64,000 nt of DNA, taken from Rhodothermus marinus (lineage in GTDB: Bacteria > Bacteroidota > Rhodothermia > Rhodothermales > Rhodothermaceae). This document shows positions 8,456 to 16,821 of this stretch, in pieces (the stretch's first letter is position 1; every line of letters begins with the position of its first letter). The translations under genes and the position numbers were made by a program. Location: the NCBI RefSeq assembly GCF_009936275.1, contig NZ_AP019797.1, positions 3,269,890 through 3,333,889 on the forward strand, in the 5' to 3' direction. The notes under the pieces were generated by a model that saw nothing but the letters and a program-made list of their open reading frames with translations, was not told where the DNA came from and ran no database searches.

Positions 8456-10357
8456 TCAGGGAAGCAGGTCTATGCGAAGCTGCACGCGCACGTGGCGCGG
8501 TGGCATCGGATAGAAGCGCACGACCTCGTAGGCCGTGTCGGTCAGGTTCTCGACGGTCAGGCCGAAGGACAGCCGGGTCCGGGCGACCGACTGCGTCAGG
8601 CGCAGATGGGCGTCGAGCACGGTGAAGGGCGCCAGCGCCTGGGTTTCGTCGGTGGTGAGATAGCGGCGGCCGGTGTGGCGGGCGTCGAGTCCCAGCGTGA
8701 GCGGGCCGGCCAGCACATCCAGAAAAGCCTTGAGCTGGTGCGGCGGTACGTAGCGAAGCTGGTGGCCGTAGGCCCGCGTGGCCGGATTCGAGCGGTCTTC
8801 GGCACGGGTGAACGTGTAGAAAAGGCCACTTTGCAGCCGAAGCGACGCGGCCAGCGGCACATCGGCCCGAAGCGAGGCTTCCAGGCCGCGCGTGCGCACG
8901 CGCCCGACGTTGATGGGCCGCCAGAGCTGCAGGCCCGGCGCCACGAAGCCCGGATACCAGACGATCTGATCCGTCAGCGTGGTCTGAAAGGCCGTCAGTT
9001 CCAGCACGAAAGGCCGAAGACGTGCGTACAGACCAGCTTCGACGGTCCAGCCGCGCTCGGGCTTCAGATCGGGGTTGCCGCCGGGCCGGAAGAAGCGCTC
9101 GCCCAGCGTGGGCGCCCGAAAGGCACGCCCCACCAGCCCTTTCAGGTGCAGCATCCCTTCCTTCAGGGCCAGGTTCAGGCCAAGCCGGGGGCTGAGTGCG
9201 TGGAAGGTGCGGCCGGCCGTCGCGTACAGATCCAGCCGCAGCGCCGGGTAGAGGCGTAGCCGTCCCCGGCGCCCGGACAGGTGGAGCGCCAGCGCGACCG
9301 CGCGTTGATCGACGCCACCGCGCAGCGCCGCCCGCTCCCACCGGGTTTCGGCCCGGGCGGTCAGGGCCCAGCGCGGGTGCAGCGCCCGGTCGAGCGTCGC
9401 TTCCAGCGCCAGCCCGCGCGTGCGCGTGGTGTCGGCCTCGCCGGCGAACCGGTTGACGTAGGCCAGCAGCGTGTGCTGGTAGCTACCGCGCAGCGTGAGC
9501 CGTCCGGCCGGCAACGGCCGCTCGGCCAGCAGCAGCAGGCGGCGCTGGCGGTCGGTCTGGTGCGCATCGACAGGTGGCGCGTTGCCCGGACCGGGCAGGC
9601 TCCGGCGCGCCTCGGTCAGCCACAGCGTCCCCTCGAACCGCCAGGTGCCCTCGTAGCGCACCTTGCCGAACGCCGAGGTCATCGCCCGGTCGGCCCCTTC
9701 GCGGCGACGCACCGCCGGCGGCGGGAGCGGATTGGGATACGGATAGTCGCCGATGGTGCGGCTGTGCTCGACGGCCCCCAGCACGGCCACGCGTCCTGCC
9801 CCGGCATGCGCGACCACGCCCAGGCTTCGTTCACCGTAGGCGCCCAGCCGCAACGCCACCCGGCCGCCCGGGCGCACTGCCGGCTGCAGCGTGTAGAGCC
9901 GCACCACGCCGCCGATGGCGCCCGATCCGTAGGTGGCAGCGGCCGGTCCGTGCACCACCTCGACGGACGAGAGCAGGACGGTGGGCAGCAGCGTCAGGTC
10001 GATCAGGCCCGATTGCGGATCGGCCACACGGTGCCCGTCGATGAGCAGAAGTGTCTGCGTGGCGCTGCTTCCGCGCAGCGAGAGCGTGGCCAGTCCGCCG
10101 CTCCCGTAGCGTTTGACGAAGAGCCCGGTCCGCGCTTCCAGCAGCTCGGCCGCCGTGGTCGCGTCGGTGCGTTCCAGCTCGGCCGCTTCCAGACGCCACA
10201 GCCGCCTTCCGGCTTCCCGCGTCTGCTCGAGGCGCTCCCCTTCGACGACGACCGGCGGCAGCGCCAGCGTGGTATCGGCCCGTTCCTGGGCCCGGGCGCC
10301 CAGCACGCACCCGAGTCCCAGCAACACCAGTCCGCAGCGAACAACAGAAAAGCTCAT
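8456..10357 (-). CDS. btuB: TonB-dependent outer-membrane receptor, BtuB-like (cobalamin uptake)
   Basis: An outer-membrane barrel of 633 residues from the start used here. A signal peptide (VVRCGLVLLGLGCVLGARAQ) is followed by a TonB-box-like LPPVVVEGE, then a plug domain (ELLEARTGLFVKRYGSGGLA, LLIDGHRVADPQSG) and a long beta-rich barrel ending FYPMPPRHVRVQLRIDLLP. The frame is open to 10459, but translation from there would run through the riboswitch expression platform and gives no signal peptide. The ATG at 10357, directly after the terminator T-run, is the better start. The upstream cobalamin riboswitch assigns the substrate as B12 or a related corrinoid. The BtuG-like lipoprotein is next in the operon. 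Confidence 0.92.
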   Translation of the reverse strand: MSFSVVRCGLVLLGLGCVLGARAQERADTTLALPPVVVEGERLEQTREAGRRLWRLEAAELERTDATTAAELLEARTGLFVKRYGSGGLATLSLRGSSATQTLLLIDGHRVADPQSGLIDLTLLPTVLLSSVEVVHGPAAATYGSGAIGGVVRLYTLQPAVRPGGRVALRLGAYGERSLGVVAHAGAGRVAVLGAVEHSRTIGDYPYPNPLPPPAVRRREGADRAMTSAFGKVRYEGTWRFEGTLWLTEARRSLPGPGNAPPVDAHQTDRQRRLLLLAERPLPAGRLTLRGSYQHTLLAYVNRFAGEADTTRTRGLALEATLDRALHPRWALTARAETRWERAALRGGVDQRAVALALHLSGRRGRLRLYPALRLDLYATAGRTFHALSPRLGLNLALKEGMLHLKGLVGRAFRAPTLGERFFRPGGNPDLKPERGWTVEAGLYARLRPFVLELTAFQTTLTDQIVWYPGFVAPGLQLWRPINVGRVRTRGLEASLRADVPLAASLRLQSGLFYTFTRAEDRSNPATRAYGHQLRYVPPHQLKAFLDVLAGPLTLGLDARHTGRRYLTTDETQALAPFTVLDAHLRLTQSVARTRLSFGLTVENLTDTAYEVVRFYPMPPRHVRVQLRIDLLP

Positions 10358-10391
10358 AAAAAAGCCCGTTACCTCAATGCGAGGTCCGGGC
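10358..10391 (-). terminator. Intrinsic terminator forming the riboswitch expression platform
   Basis: On the minus strand GCCCG and ACCTC pair with GAGGT and CGGGC around a GCATT loop, followed by six T residues and then immediately by the btuB ATG. The 3' arm contains GAGGT, the only ribosome-binding-like sequence before the start. The same hairpin can therefore end transcription and hide the translation start. A second 7-bp hairpin (CCGGCCT/AGGCCGG, 10422-10437) lies just upstream and may take part in switching. Confidence 0.82.
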
Positions 10392-10499
10392 CAGCGCAGC
10401 CATGCCAGAACGACAGAACGGCCGGCCTCAAGGCCGGTGCGGTCGAACAGCCGGTGCATCAGGCGCGGACCTCAGTTCCCGGAGGCTTCGGCCTGACGC

Positions 10500-10725
10500 C
10501 GCTGGCAGGTCTCCTGGCTCGCCGTGGGTTCCGTCGGATGACGGAACGGGCCCGACACAGGCTCCACCGCCGGCCTTCCCATCTGCCCGGAGCAGACAGT
10601 GACCGTCGGCTTCTTCGCCCGCCGGCCGCAGCCACGACTCACAGTTGCGGGTACAGCTCCAGATTCCCCGGCCCGGTGGGCCAGGCCACTGGATTCCCTT
10701 TTCATCCGCCGAAGCGGAACCAGCG
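10500..10725 (-). promoter_or_regulatory. Cobalamin riboswitch (AdoCbl/B12 class)
   Basis: Read on the minus strand, the segment shows the conserved elements in order: AAAAGGGAATCCAGTG, GGGGAATCTGGAGCTG, TACCCGCAACTGTGAG, GGTCACTG, ATGGGAAGGC and the B12 box GAGCCAGGAGACCTGCC. These are hallmarks of the cobalamin riboswitch. It lies between a predicted promoter (10748-10779) and the btuB start, with a terminator hairpin at its 3' end. The expected logic is that B12 binding favours termination and represses the uptake operon. Confidence 0.95.
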
Positions 10726-10747
10726 GCGCATGTCGAAGAACACAGAG

Positions 10748-10779
10748 CGAATTTAGCAACATGCAGGCCGCCCCGCAAA
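10748..10779 (-). promoter_or_regulatory. Putative promoter of the B12 uptake operon
   Basis: TTTG (minus strand, 10779-10776) is separated by 20 bases from TAAATTCG (10755-10748), close to the Bacteroidota -33/-7 consensus TTTG-N17..23-TAnnTTTG. It lies about 25 bases upstream of the riboswitch aptamer. Evidence is by eye only. Confidence 0.5.
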
Positions 10780-10846
10780 CCTTTTGACACCCCCTCCTGT
10801 TGAAACTTTCTGGAACGCTTCGGGGACTTGCCCGTTGGCGCCGAAC

Positions 10847-10878
10847 TTTGTAGGTTTAGCGCCATCGTGATAATTACG
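10847..10878 (+). promoter_or_regulatory. Putative promoter and operator of the marR gene
   Basis: TTTG at 10847-10850, a 20-base spacer and TAATTACG at 10871-10878 resemble the lineage promoter form. An imperfect palindrome CGTGATAATTACG (10866-10878) covers the -7 element. A palindrome at this place is what a self-regulating MarR protein would use; binding is not shown. Confidence 0.4.
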
Positions 10879-10898
10879 ATAAACTACGTATCTCTCCG

Positions 10899-11396
10899 AT
10901 GAAACTCTCGGAGCGCATCAAGCAGACCCGTTTCGCCTCGCCCGCTCAGGAAGCGCTGCTCAACATTCTGGTGACCAGTTCGTGGCTGCTGAACGAACTG
11001 TCAGCGCTCATGGCGCCCTTTGGCGTTACGCCCACGCAGTACAACGTGCTGCGCATTCTCCGGGGAAGCCACCCCGGCAAGCTCACCTGCACGGAAATCG
11101 GTCGCCGGATGCTCGACCGCACGCCGGACGTCAACCGGCTGCTCAACCGTCTGGAACGGGCCGGTCTCGTCACACGCAGTCGGGCCAGTCATGACAAGCG
11201 CGTGGTCGAGGTGGGCATTACGGAAAAGGGGCTGGAGCTACTGGCCCGAATGCAGCCAGTGGTGGACGCAGCCCAGGAGCGCCTGATGAGCCGCCTCTCA
11301 CCCGAAGAATTGCGCCTGCTCAGCGAGCTGCTGGACCGCCTGCGGATTGACGAGGACGAATCGGAAGAAGCAGCGGAAAGTGCGACCGGCTCCTGA
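10899..11396 (+). CDS. MarR-family transcriptional regulator
   Basis: A 165-residue winged-helix regulator. The DNA-binding part reads FGVTPTQYNVLRILRG, CTEIGRRMLDRTPDVNRLLNRLERAGLVTR and then the wing SHDKRVVEVGITEKGLELL, the standard MarR fold, flanked by dimerisation helices and an acidic tail (EDESEEAAE). It is followed after 9 bases by the queuosine-precursor transporter gene, so the two are an operon. An imperfect palindrome in its promoter suggests autoregulation. The ligand is unknown; control of the adjacent transporter is a reasonable inference. Confidence 0.93.
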   Translation: MKLSERIKQTRFASPAQEALLNILVTSSWLLNELSALMAPFGVTPTQYNVLRILRGSHPGKLTCTEIGRRMLDRTPDVNRLLNRLERAGLVTRSRASHDKRVVEVGITEKGLELLARMQPVVDAAQERLMSRLSPEELRLLSELLDRLRIDEDESEEAAESATGS

Positions 11397-11405
11397 GCAC
11401 GCCGT

Positions 11406-12179
11406 ATGCTCCGCGAGGCTTACGTCCTGAGCCGCCCGCAGAAGGTCTTCGTCGTCTGCACGGCGATCTTCATCACGGCGCTGGTGCTGGCCGAAGCCAC
11501 CGCTTCCAAGTTTTTCACCGCCTTTCGGTTGCCCTTCACGCTGCACCTGCTGGGCATGACCTTCGGCGAGGTGGTGATGACGGCCGGCGTGCTGGCCTTC
11601 CCCATCACGTTCATCGTCACGGACATCATGAACGAATACTTCGGCAAGAAGGGCATCCGGTTCGTGACGATGGTCGGGATGGGGATGGTTGTGTTCGAGT
11701 TTGCCCTGCTCCGACTGGCCATAGCCGTACCGGCGGCCGACATCTCTCCTGTTCCGCAGGAGGCTTTCGAGACGGTCTTCGGAGCAACCGGACGGGTCAT
11801 CCTGGGCAGCCTGACGGCCTACCTGCTGGGCCAGCTCGCCGACATCACGCTGTTCCACTGGCTCCGACGCCTGACGCGCGGCCGCTGGCTCTGGCTACGG
11901 GCGACGGGCTCGACGTTCGGCTCCCAGTTCATCGACACGCTGGTGGTGCTGACGGTCGCCTTTGCCGGCCAGCTTGCCTTTCCGCAGATTCTGGCCATCA
12001 CGCTGTTCAACTACGGCTACAAGTTCGCCATCGCCGTAGCCATCACACCGCTCATCTACCTGGCCCACTGGCTCATCGACGCCTACCTGGGCCGGGAACT
12101 GGCCCACGCACTCATCGAACGGGCGGCGGCCGGTGCCGAAGCCCTGCCCTTCAGCGAAAGATCCGAAGCAGCAGATTGA
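11406..12179 (+). CDS. Queuosine precursor transporter (YhhQ/DUF165 family)
   Basis: A 257-residue inner-membrane protein with about six transmembrane segments and the family patterns VLAEATASKFF, FPITFIVTDIMNEYFGKKG, LLGQLADITLFHWLRRLT and GSQFIDTLVVLTVAFAG. The YhhQ/QPTR family imports 7-deazaguanine precursors (preQ0/preQ1) used to make queuosine in tRNA. Family assignment is confident; which precursor is carried is not visible. It is the second gene of a pair with marR. Its last 29 bases overlap the 3' end of the DUF2905 gene on the opposite strand. Confidence 0.92.
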   Translation: MLREAYVLSRPQKVFVVCTAIFITALVLAEATASKFFTAFRLPFTLHLLGMTFGEVVMTAGVLAFPITFIVTDIMNEYFGKKGIRFVTMVGMGMVVFEFALLRLAIAVPAADISPVPQEAFETVFGATGRVILGSLTAYLLGQLADITLFHWLRRLTRGRWLWLRATGSTFGSQFIDTLVVLTVAFAGQLAFPQILAITLFNYGYKFAIAVAITPLIYLAHWLIDAYLGRELAHALIERAAAGAEALPFSERSEAAD

Positions 12180-12393
12180 GCAGGATTGTCAGCACCAGGC
12201 TGACCAGCAGCATCGTGCCCAGCGGGAAGTAGATGCGGAAGTTGCCCTTCTCCCAGCTGAAGTCGCCGGGCAGACGGCCGAAGGGCAACTGAGGCAGTCG
12301 CCCCAGCAGGAGCAGCAATCCGCCCAGCACCACCAGCACGACGCCCATCAGCAGCAGCCAGCGTCCCAGTTCGGTCAGCGGACTCTGGGCCAT
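12151..12393 (-). CDS. DUF2905 family small membrane protein
   Basis: An 80-residue protein with two hydrophobic segments (LLLMGVVLVVLGGLLLLLG and LGTMLLVSLVLTILLNLLL) flanking PQLPFGRLPGDFSWEKGNFR, the recognisable DUF2905 core. No function is known for the family. It starts 3 bases after the ilvE stop on the same strand, so it is probably co-transcribed with ilvE. Its 3' end overlaps the transporter gene tail to tail. Confidence 0.88.
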   Translation of the reverse strand: MAQSPLTELGRWLLLMGVVLVVLGGLLLLLGRLPQLPFGRLPGDFSWEKGNFRIYFPLGTMLLVSLVLTILLNLLLRIFR

Positions 12394-12396
12394 GGC

Positions 12397-13335
<939 letters not shown>

Positions 13336-13392
13336 GGTCGTTTATTTTCGTTGGGTTCGTGTCAGAAACTACGGAAATCCCTTTCGCCCTCG

Positions 13393-13431
13393 AAACCTGC
13401 TCGTCCGCTTGACCATTAGCAGAGCAGGTTT
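13393..13431. repeat. 10-bp inverted repeat in the ilvE divergent spacer
   Basis: AAACCTGCTC at 13393-13402 is exactly complementary to GAGCAGGTTT at 13422-13431, with 19 bases between. It lies between ilvE (minus) and the small membrane protein gene (plus). It could be an operator or an mRNA hairpin; the arms end in only two or three T residues, so a terminator is less likely. Confidence 0.5.
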
Positions 13432-13441
13432 TCACCCGCAC

Positions 13442-13699
13442 ATGCAGGCGTCTATGCGCTGGGGTCGCTGGATTCTCGGGCTGGTTATCCTGTTGTTCGT
13501 GCTGCTGGCCGTGGCCGACGCACTCGATCTGTTCAGCCGGCGCCCTTACTACGAGGTCCCGCACGGCAACCATACGCACTACGTGCCGCGCGACCGGGAC
13601 CCCGACGTACCGATCGAGCGCTTTCCCACGCGTCCGCCGGAGCGGTGCGAGCGCATCGCGCCCGACGGTCGGCTGGTGCCCATCGAAGGTTGCCAGTAG
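13442..13699 (+). CDS. Small single-span membrane protein of unknown function
   Basis: The reading frame is open from 13304, but its first part is antisense to the start of ilvE and lacks protein character, so I place the start at ATG 13442 (alternatively 13454). The product is about 85 residues: a basic N-terminus, one transmembrane segment (ILGLVILLFVLLAVADAL), then a polar tail rich in Pro, His and Arg (HGNHTHYVPRDRDPDVPIER) with two cysteines near the end. The topology suggests an anchored periplasmic tail. I do not recognise the family. Confidence 0.6.
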   Translation: MQASMRWGRWILGLVILLFVLLAVADALDLFSRRPYYEVPHGNHTHYVPRDRDPDVPIERFPTRPPERCERIAPDGRLVPIEGCQ

Positions 13700-13701
13700 C
13701 C

Positions 13702-14223
13702 TCACGCGTCCGTTCCGCTTCGTCCCAGCTGCTCCAGCGCCTCGCCGCTCAGCCGCATCGTGATCCATTCCCGCATCGGGCGCGCGCCCAGCTTCCGGTA
13801 AAAGCGGAGCGCCGGCTCGTTCCAGTCGAGCACCTGCCACTCCAGCCGCTTCGCGCCACGCGCGACGGCAATTTCGGCCACGCGCTTCAGCAACGCAAAT
13901 CCGATTCCGCGACCCCGGTAGGCCGGACGTACGTAAATATCTTCCAGATGAATGCCCCAGCGGGTCAGAAAGGTTGAATAGTTCGCAAAGAAAAGGGCAA
14001 AGCCCAGCGCCTCGCCCGTCGCCGGGTCTTCGGCCACCAGCGCTTCACAGCGGGGCGAAGCGTCCGGGTGCAGGTGCGCCCGAAGCGCCTCGGGATCGGG
14101 CCGGGCTTCGTGGCGCAATTTTTCGTAGTCGGCCAGTTCCAGAATCAGGGCGACGAGCGTTTCGGCGTCGTCCGGCGTCGCCTCGCGAATGTGGAACGTA
14201 AGCTCTGTCGCAGGGGCTTTCAT
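13702..14223 (-). CDS. GNAT-family N-acetyltransferase
   Basis: A 173-residue acetyltransferase. The acetyl-CoA motif appears as IYVRPAYRGRGIGFALLKRVAEIA (motif A, R/Q-x-x-G-x-G/A), and LEWQVLDWNEPALRFYRKLGA supplies motif B. This resembles the diamine/thialysine acetyltransferase (SAT-like) branch, but the substrate cannot be fixed. The ATG overlaps the stop of the AAA+ gene by 4 bases (14220-14223), so translation is probably coupled and the protein may act on, or with, that system. Confidence 0.9.
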   Translation of the reverse strand: MKAPATELTFHIREATPDDAETLVALILELADYEKLRHEARPDPEALRAHLHPDASPRCEALVAEDPATGEALGFALFFANYSTFLTRWGIHLEDIYVRPAYRGRGIGFALLKRVAEIAVARGAKRLEWQVLDWNEPALRFYRKLGARPMREWITMRLSGEALEQLGRSGTDA

Positions 14224-15737
14224 CGGTAGCGGCGGAAGAATTCGTCGTCTTCGTCCTCTTCGTCGTCGTCCCGGCCCAGCGACGAGAGCATCGAGCCCAT
14301 GATGTCGCTGTAGCGGGTCTCCTGGTCGAGCAGATCCTTGCCGAGCAGCGAGTGCTGGTGGAGCGCCTCCAGCACGAACTCCATCATCGAAGCCGTCTCA
14401 GCCGGGGTGGCCGGATGCGTGTAGCGCTGCACGAGCGCGCAGAGTCCCTCCACGGCATCCAGCCGGCGGGCGTACTCGTCGAAAGGAAGTTCGGGCGTCA
14501 GCTCCACCTGCCCGCCCTTCGCGAACCAGTCCAGAATGGGCTGGTAGACGGCCCGCCCCTCCTTGCGGTTGGCCGGATCCGGGAAGTAGCGCGGGAAGAT
14601 GGCCTTGACGGCACGCCCGACGAGCATCCGCGCCACGTTCTGCACGCCCTCCTGCTCGCCTTCGTACACCAGCTCGATCTTGCCGGTGATGGCCGGCTCC
14701 ACAAAGAGCAGGTCGCTGATCCGCACGGTGGTTTCCGCTTCGCCGTTCAGCAGGGCCCGGCGTTCGGCCGCCGAGATCAGGCATTCGAGCGCCGCCCGCG
14801 TCATGCGCACCGACACGCCGGACTTCTGATCCACGTACTCGCTCTGGCGCGCCTCGAAGGCGATCTGCTCGATGATCTCCCGGAAGAAGTAGGGCACGTG
14901 CACGCGCACCTGGCCGTCGCGCTCCTGCCAGGCTTCCTGTTGCGTGATGGCAATGCCGATCTCGATCGTTTTCGGATAGTGCGTGATGATCTGGCTGTCG
15001 ATGCGGTCCTTCAGCGGCGTGATGATGTTGCCGCGGTTCGTGTAATCCTCCGGGTTGGCCGTGAAAACGAGCAGGATGTCGAGCGGAAAGCGAATGTTGA
15101 AGCCGCGAATCTGAATGTCCTGCTCCTCCAGGATGTTGAGCAGGCCCACCTGAATGCGCGGCTGCAGGTCGGGTAGCTCGTTGATGGCGAAGATGCCCCG
15201 GTTCGTGCGGGGAATCAGGCCGAAGTGGATGACCTCTTCGTCGGCGTAGGTCAGCCGTTGGTTGGCCGCCTTGATGGGGTCGATGTCGCCGATCAGGTCG
15301 GCGATGGTCGTGTCGGGAGTGGCGAGCTTTTCGGCATAGCGCCGGCTTCGATGGAGCCATTCGATGGGCGTGTCGTCGCCCATGTCGGCCACCATCTCGC
15401 GACCGTACTTGGAGATCGGGGCGAACGGATTGTCGTTGACCTCGCTGCCCTTGATGATCGGGATGTATTCGTCAAGCAGTTCGGGAAGCATCCGGATGAT
15501 GCGCGTTTTGGCCTGGCCGCGCAGCCCGAGCAGGATCATGTCGTGCCGCCCCAGAATGGCGTTCTGGATCTGGGGAATGACGGTCCGTTCGTAGCCGATG
15601 ATTCCGGGAAAGATCTCCTCGCCGCGCCGCAGTTTGGCGATCAGGTTCTTGCGCAGCTCGTCCTTGACCGACAGCGGCCGATAGCCTGCCTCCTTCAGGT
15701 CCCCCAGCGTCTTCAGTTCGGTCAGCACCTGTCCCAT
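14220..15737 (-). CDS. ChlI/MoxR-like AAA+ ATPase (magnesium-chelatase-related)
   Basis: A 505-residue AAA+ protein. Walker A is LLGLRGQAKTR (about residues 69-79). The Walker B region is GIFAINELPDL, with Asn where most AAA+ proteins have Asp. ANPEDYTNRG supplies sensor 1, and PLKDRIDSQI follows as in ChlI/BchI. Related proteins are often annotated as magnesium chelatase or as sigma-54-interacting, but there is no sigma-54 motif and no chelatase partner here. The C-terminus is acidic (DDDEEDEDDEFF). The usual VWA partner is not adjacent; instead a lipoprotein gene lies upstream and an acetyltransferase gene overlaps downstream. A remodelling ATPase role is inference. Confidence 0.85.
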   Translation of the reverse strand: MGQVLTELKTLGDLKEAGYRPLSVKDELRKNLIAKLRRGEEIFPGIIGYERTVIPQIQNAILGRHDMILLGLRGQAKTRIIRMLPELLDEYIPIIKGSEVNDNPFAPISKYGREMVADMGDDTPIEWLHRSRRYAEKLATPDTTIADLIGDIDPIKAANQRLTYADEEVIHFGLIPRTNRGIFAINELPDLQPRIQVGLLNILEEQDIQIRGFNIRFPLDILLVFTANPEDYTNRGNIITPLKDRIDSQIITHYPKTIEIGIAITQQEAWQERDGQVRVHVPYFFREIIEQIAFEARQSEYVDQKSGVSVRMTRAALECLISAAERRALLNGEAETTVRISDLLFVEPAITGKIELVYEGEQEGVQNVARMLVGRAVKAIFPRYFPDPANRKEGRAVYQPILDWFAKGGQVELTPELPFDEYARRLDAVEGLCALVQRYTHPATPAETASMMEFVLEALHQHSLLGKDLLDQETRYSDIMGSMLSSLGRDDDEEDEDDEFFRRYR

Positions 15738-15804
15738 GGCTCCCGGTGATCGATTAAAGCATGCAGCAGGTTAGGTAGCACGGTCACGTTGCGGCACTGT
15801 TCCC

Positions 15805-16821
15805 CTACCGTTCCCAGCGATAGGCCACGATCCGGGGATCCGGATCGTTCAGCACCACCACCAGCAGGCACGAAGCGTCCCGGCACTGCACGGCCAGATC
15901 GTGCGGGTAAAACCGGCGATTCAGGCGCTGCTCCGGAGGAATCAGCCGGTGACGCAGCCGGCCGTCGCGCAGGCCGTACACGTCGATCTGCACCCAGCCG
16001 GGTCGCAGGTTGAGCACAAAGAGCAGCGAATCGACGGGCACGGCCGACGACGTGAGCAGCGGCGCTTCGTGCACCTCCCCTACGAGAAAGGCGCGGCTTC
16101 GGGCCAGCATGGGCGAATCGAAGCCCACCAGCGCCAGCGTGTCGAGCCGACCGTCGGGCCACCAGCGGTCGATTACGGGCCGGAAGCCGGCTAGGCTCAG
16201 CAGCGTGTCGCCCCGGGGACGCACAAACCCGGCGTAGCGCCAGTAGGGTTCGGGGAGCTTTTGCCGACGCACGACGTGCCCCTGCCGGTCGAGCTGCACC
16301 AGCAGCCCGCCCTGTCCTTCGCGGACGGCCTTGACGAAGTAGCCGTCCGGCGTGGCCGCCGCATAGAGCAGCGCCCGGTCGGGCAGCTCGGCCGGTAGCG
16401 CCAACCGCTGCACCACACGGCGTCGGGCGATCAGCACAAGCTCCCGGGCCTCGGGCGCCAGCACCACCAGCGTATCGCTCCGGAAGCCGGCCAGGTACGG
16501 ATAGCGCACCCCGGCCGGCCGCAGCGTGTCGCGCAACGCGCCGGTCGTGTCGAGCACGGCCAGAAAATGCCGCTCGGCGTCGCTGACGTAGAGCAGGCCG
16601 TCGGGGCCAAGCTGCACGGTGCGGGGGCGCTTGAGCGGCAGCGTCTCGGAGGCCGAGACCATCCACAGCGGCCGCAGCGTGTCGAAGGGGACGGTGGCCG
16701 CCACCCGGCGCGAGAGCGAATCGGACGGGAGCAGCGCCGTGGGTTCTTCACGGCGGCACGACGACGGAAAGCACCCCGCCAACAGCAACGCCAGCCCCAG
16801 CAGCAGCGTCGTGTACTTCAT
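15805..16821 (-). CDS. Six-bladed beta-propeller-like lipoprotein of unknown function
   Basis: A 338-residue exported lipoprotein. The signal LLLGLALLLAGC has a clear lipobox with lipidated Cys17. The mature part has NHL/6-bladed-propeller-like repeats, for example TVQLGPDGLLYVSDAERHFLAVLD and RPTTLR-style strands. The final residues read LLVVVLNDPDPRIVAYRWER. The start overlaps the stop of the htrA gene by 4 bases (ATGA), so it is translationally coupled to the protease. It may be a sensor or scaffold for the envelope protease, but that is inference from position only. Confidence 0.78.
   Translation of the reverse strand: MKYTTLLLGLALLLAGCFPSSCRREEPTALLPSDSLSRRVAATVPFDTLRPLWMVSASETLPLKRPRTVQLGPDGLLYVSDAERHFLAVLDTTGALRDTLRPAGVRYPYLAGFRSDTLVVLAPEARELVLIARRRVVQRLALPAELPDRALLYAAATPDGYFVKAVREGQGGLLVQLDRQGHVVRRQKLPEPYWRYAGFVRPRGDTLLSLAGFRPVIDRWWPDGRLDTLALVGFDSPMLARSRAFLVGEVHEAPLLTSSAVPVDSLLFVLNLRPGWVQIDVYGLRDGRLRHRLIPPEQRLNRRFYPHDLAVQCRDASCLLVVVLNDPDPRIVAYRWER

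Noticed and set aside
13336-13441. T-box or leader-peptide attenuator for ilvE
   Set aside because: There is an inverted repeat but no T-box sequence, no codon-rich leader peptide and no T-run after a hairpin in the ilvE direction.
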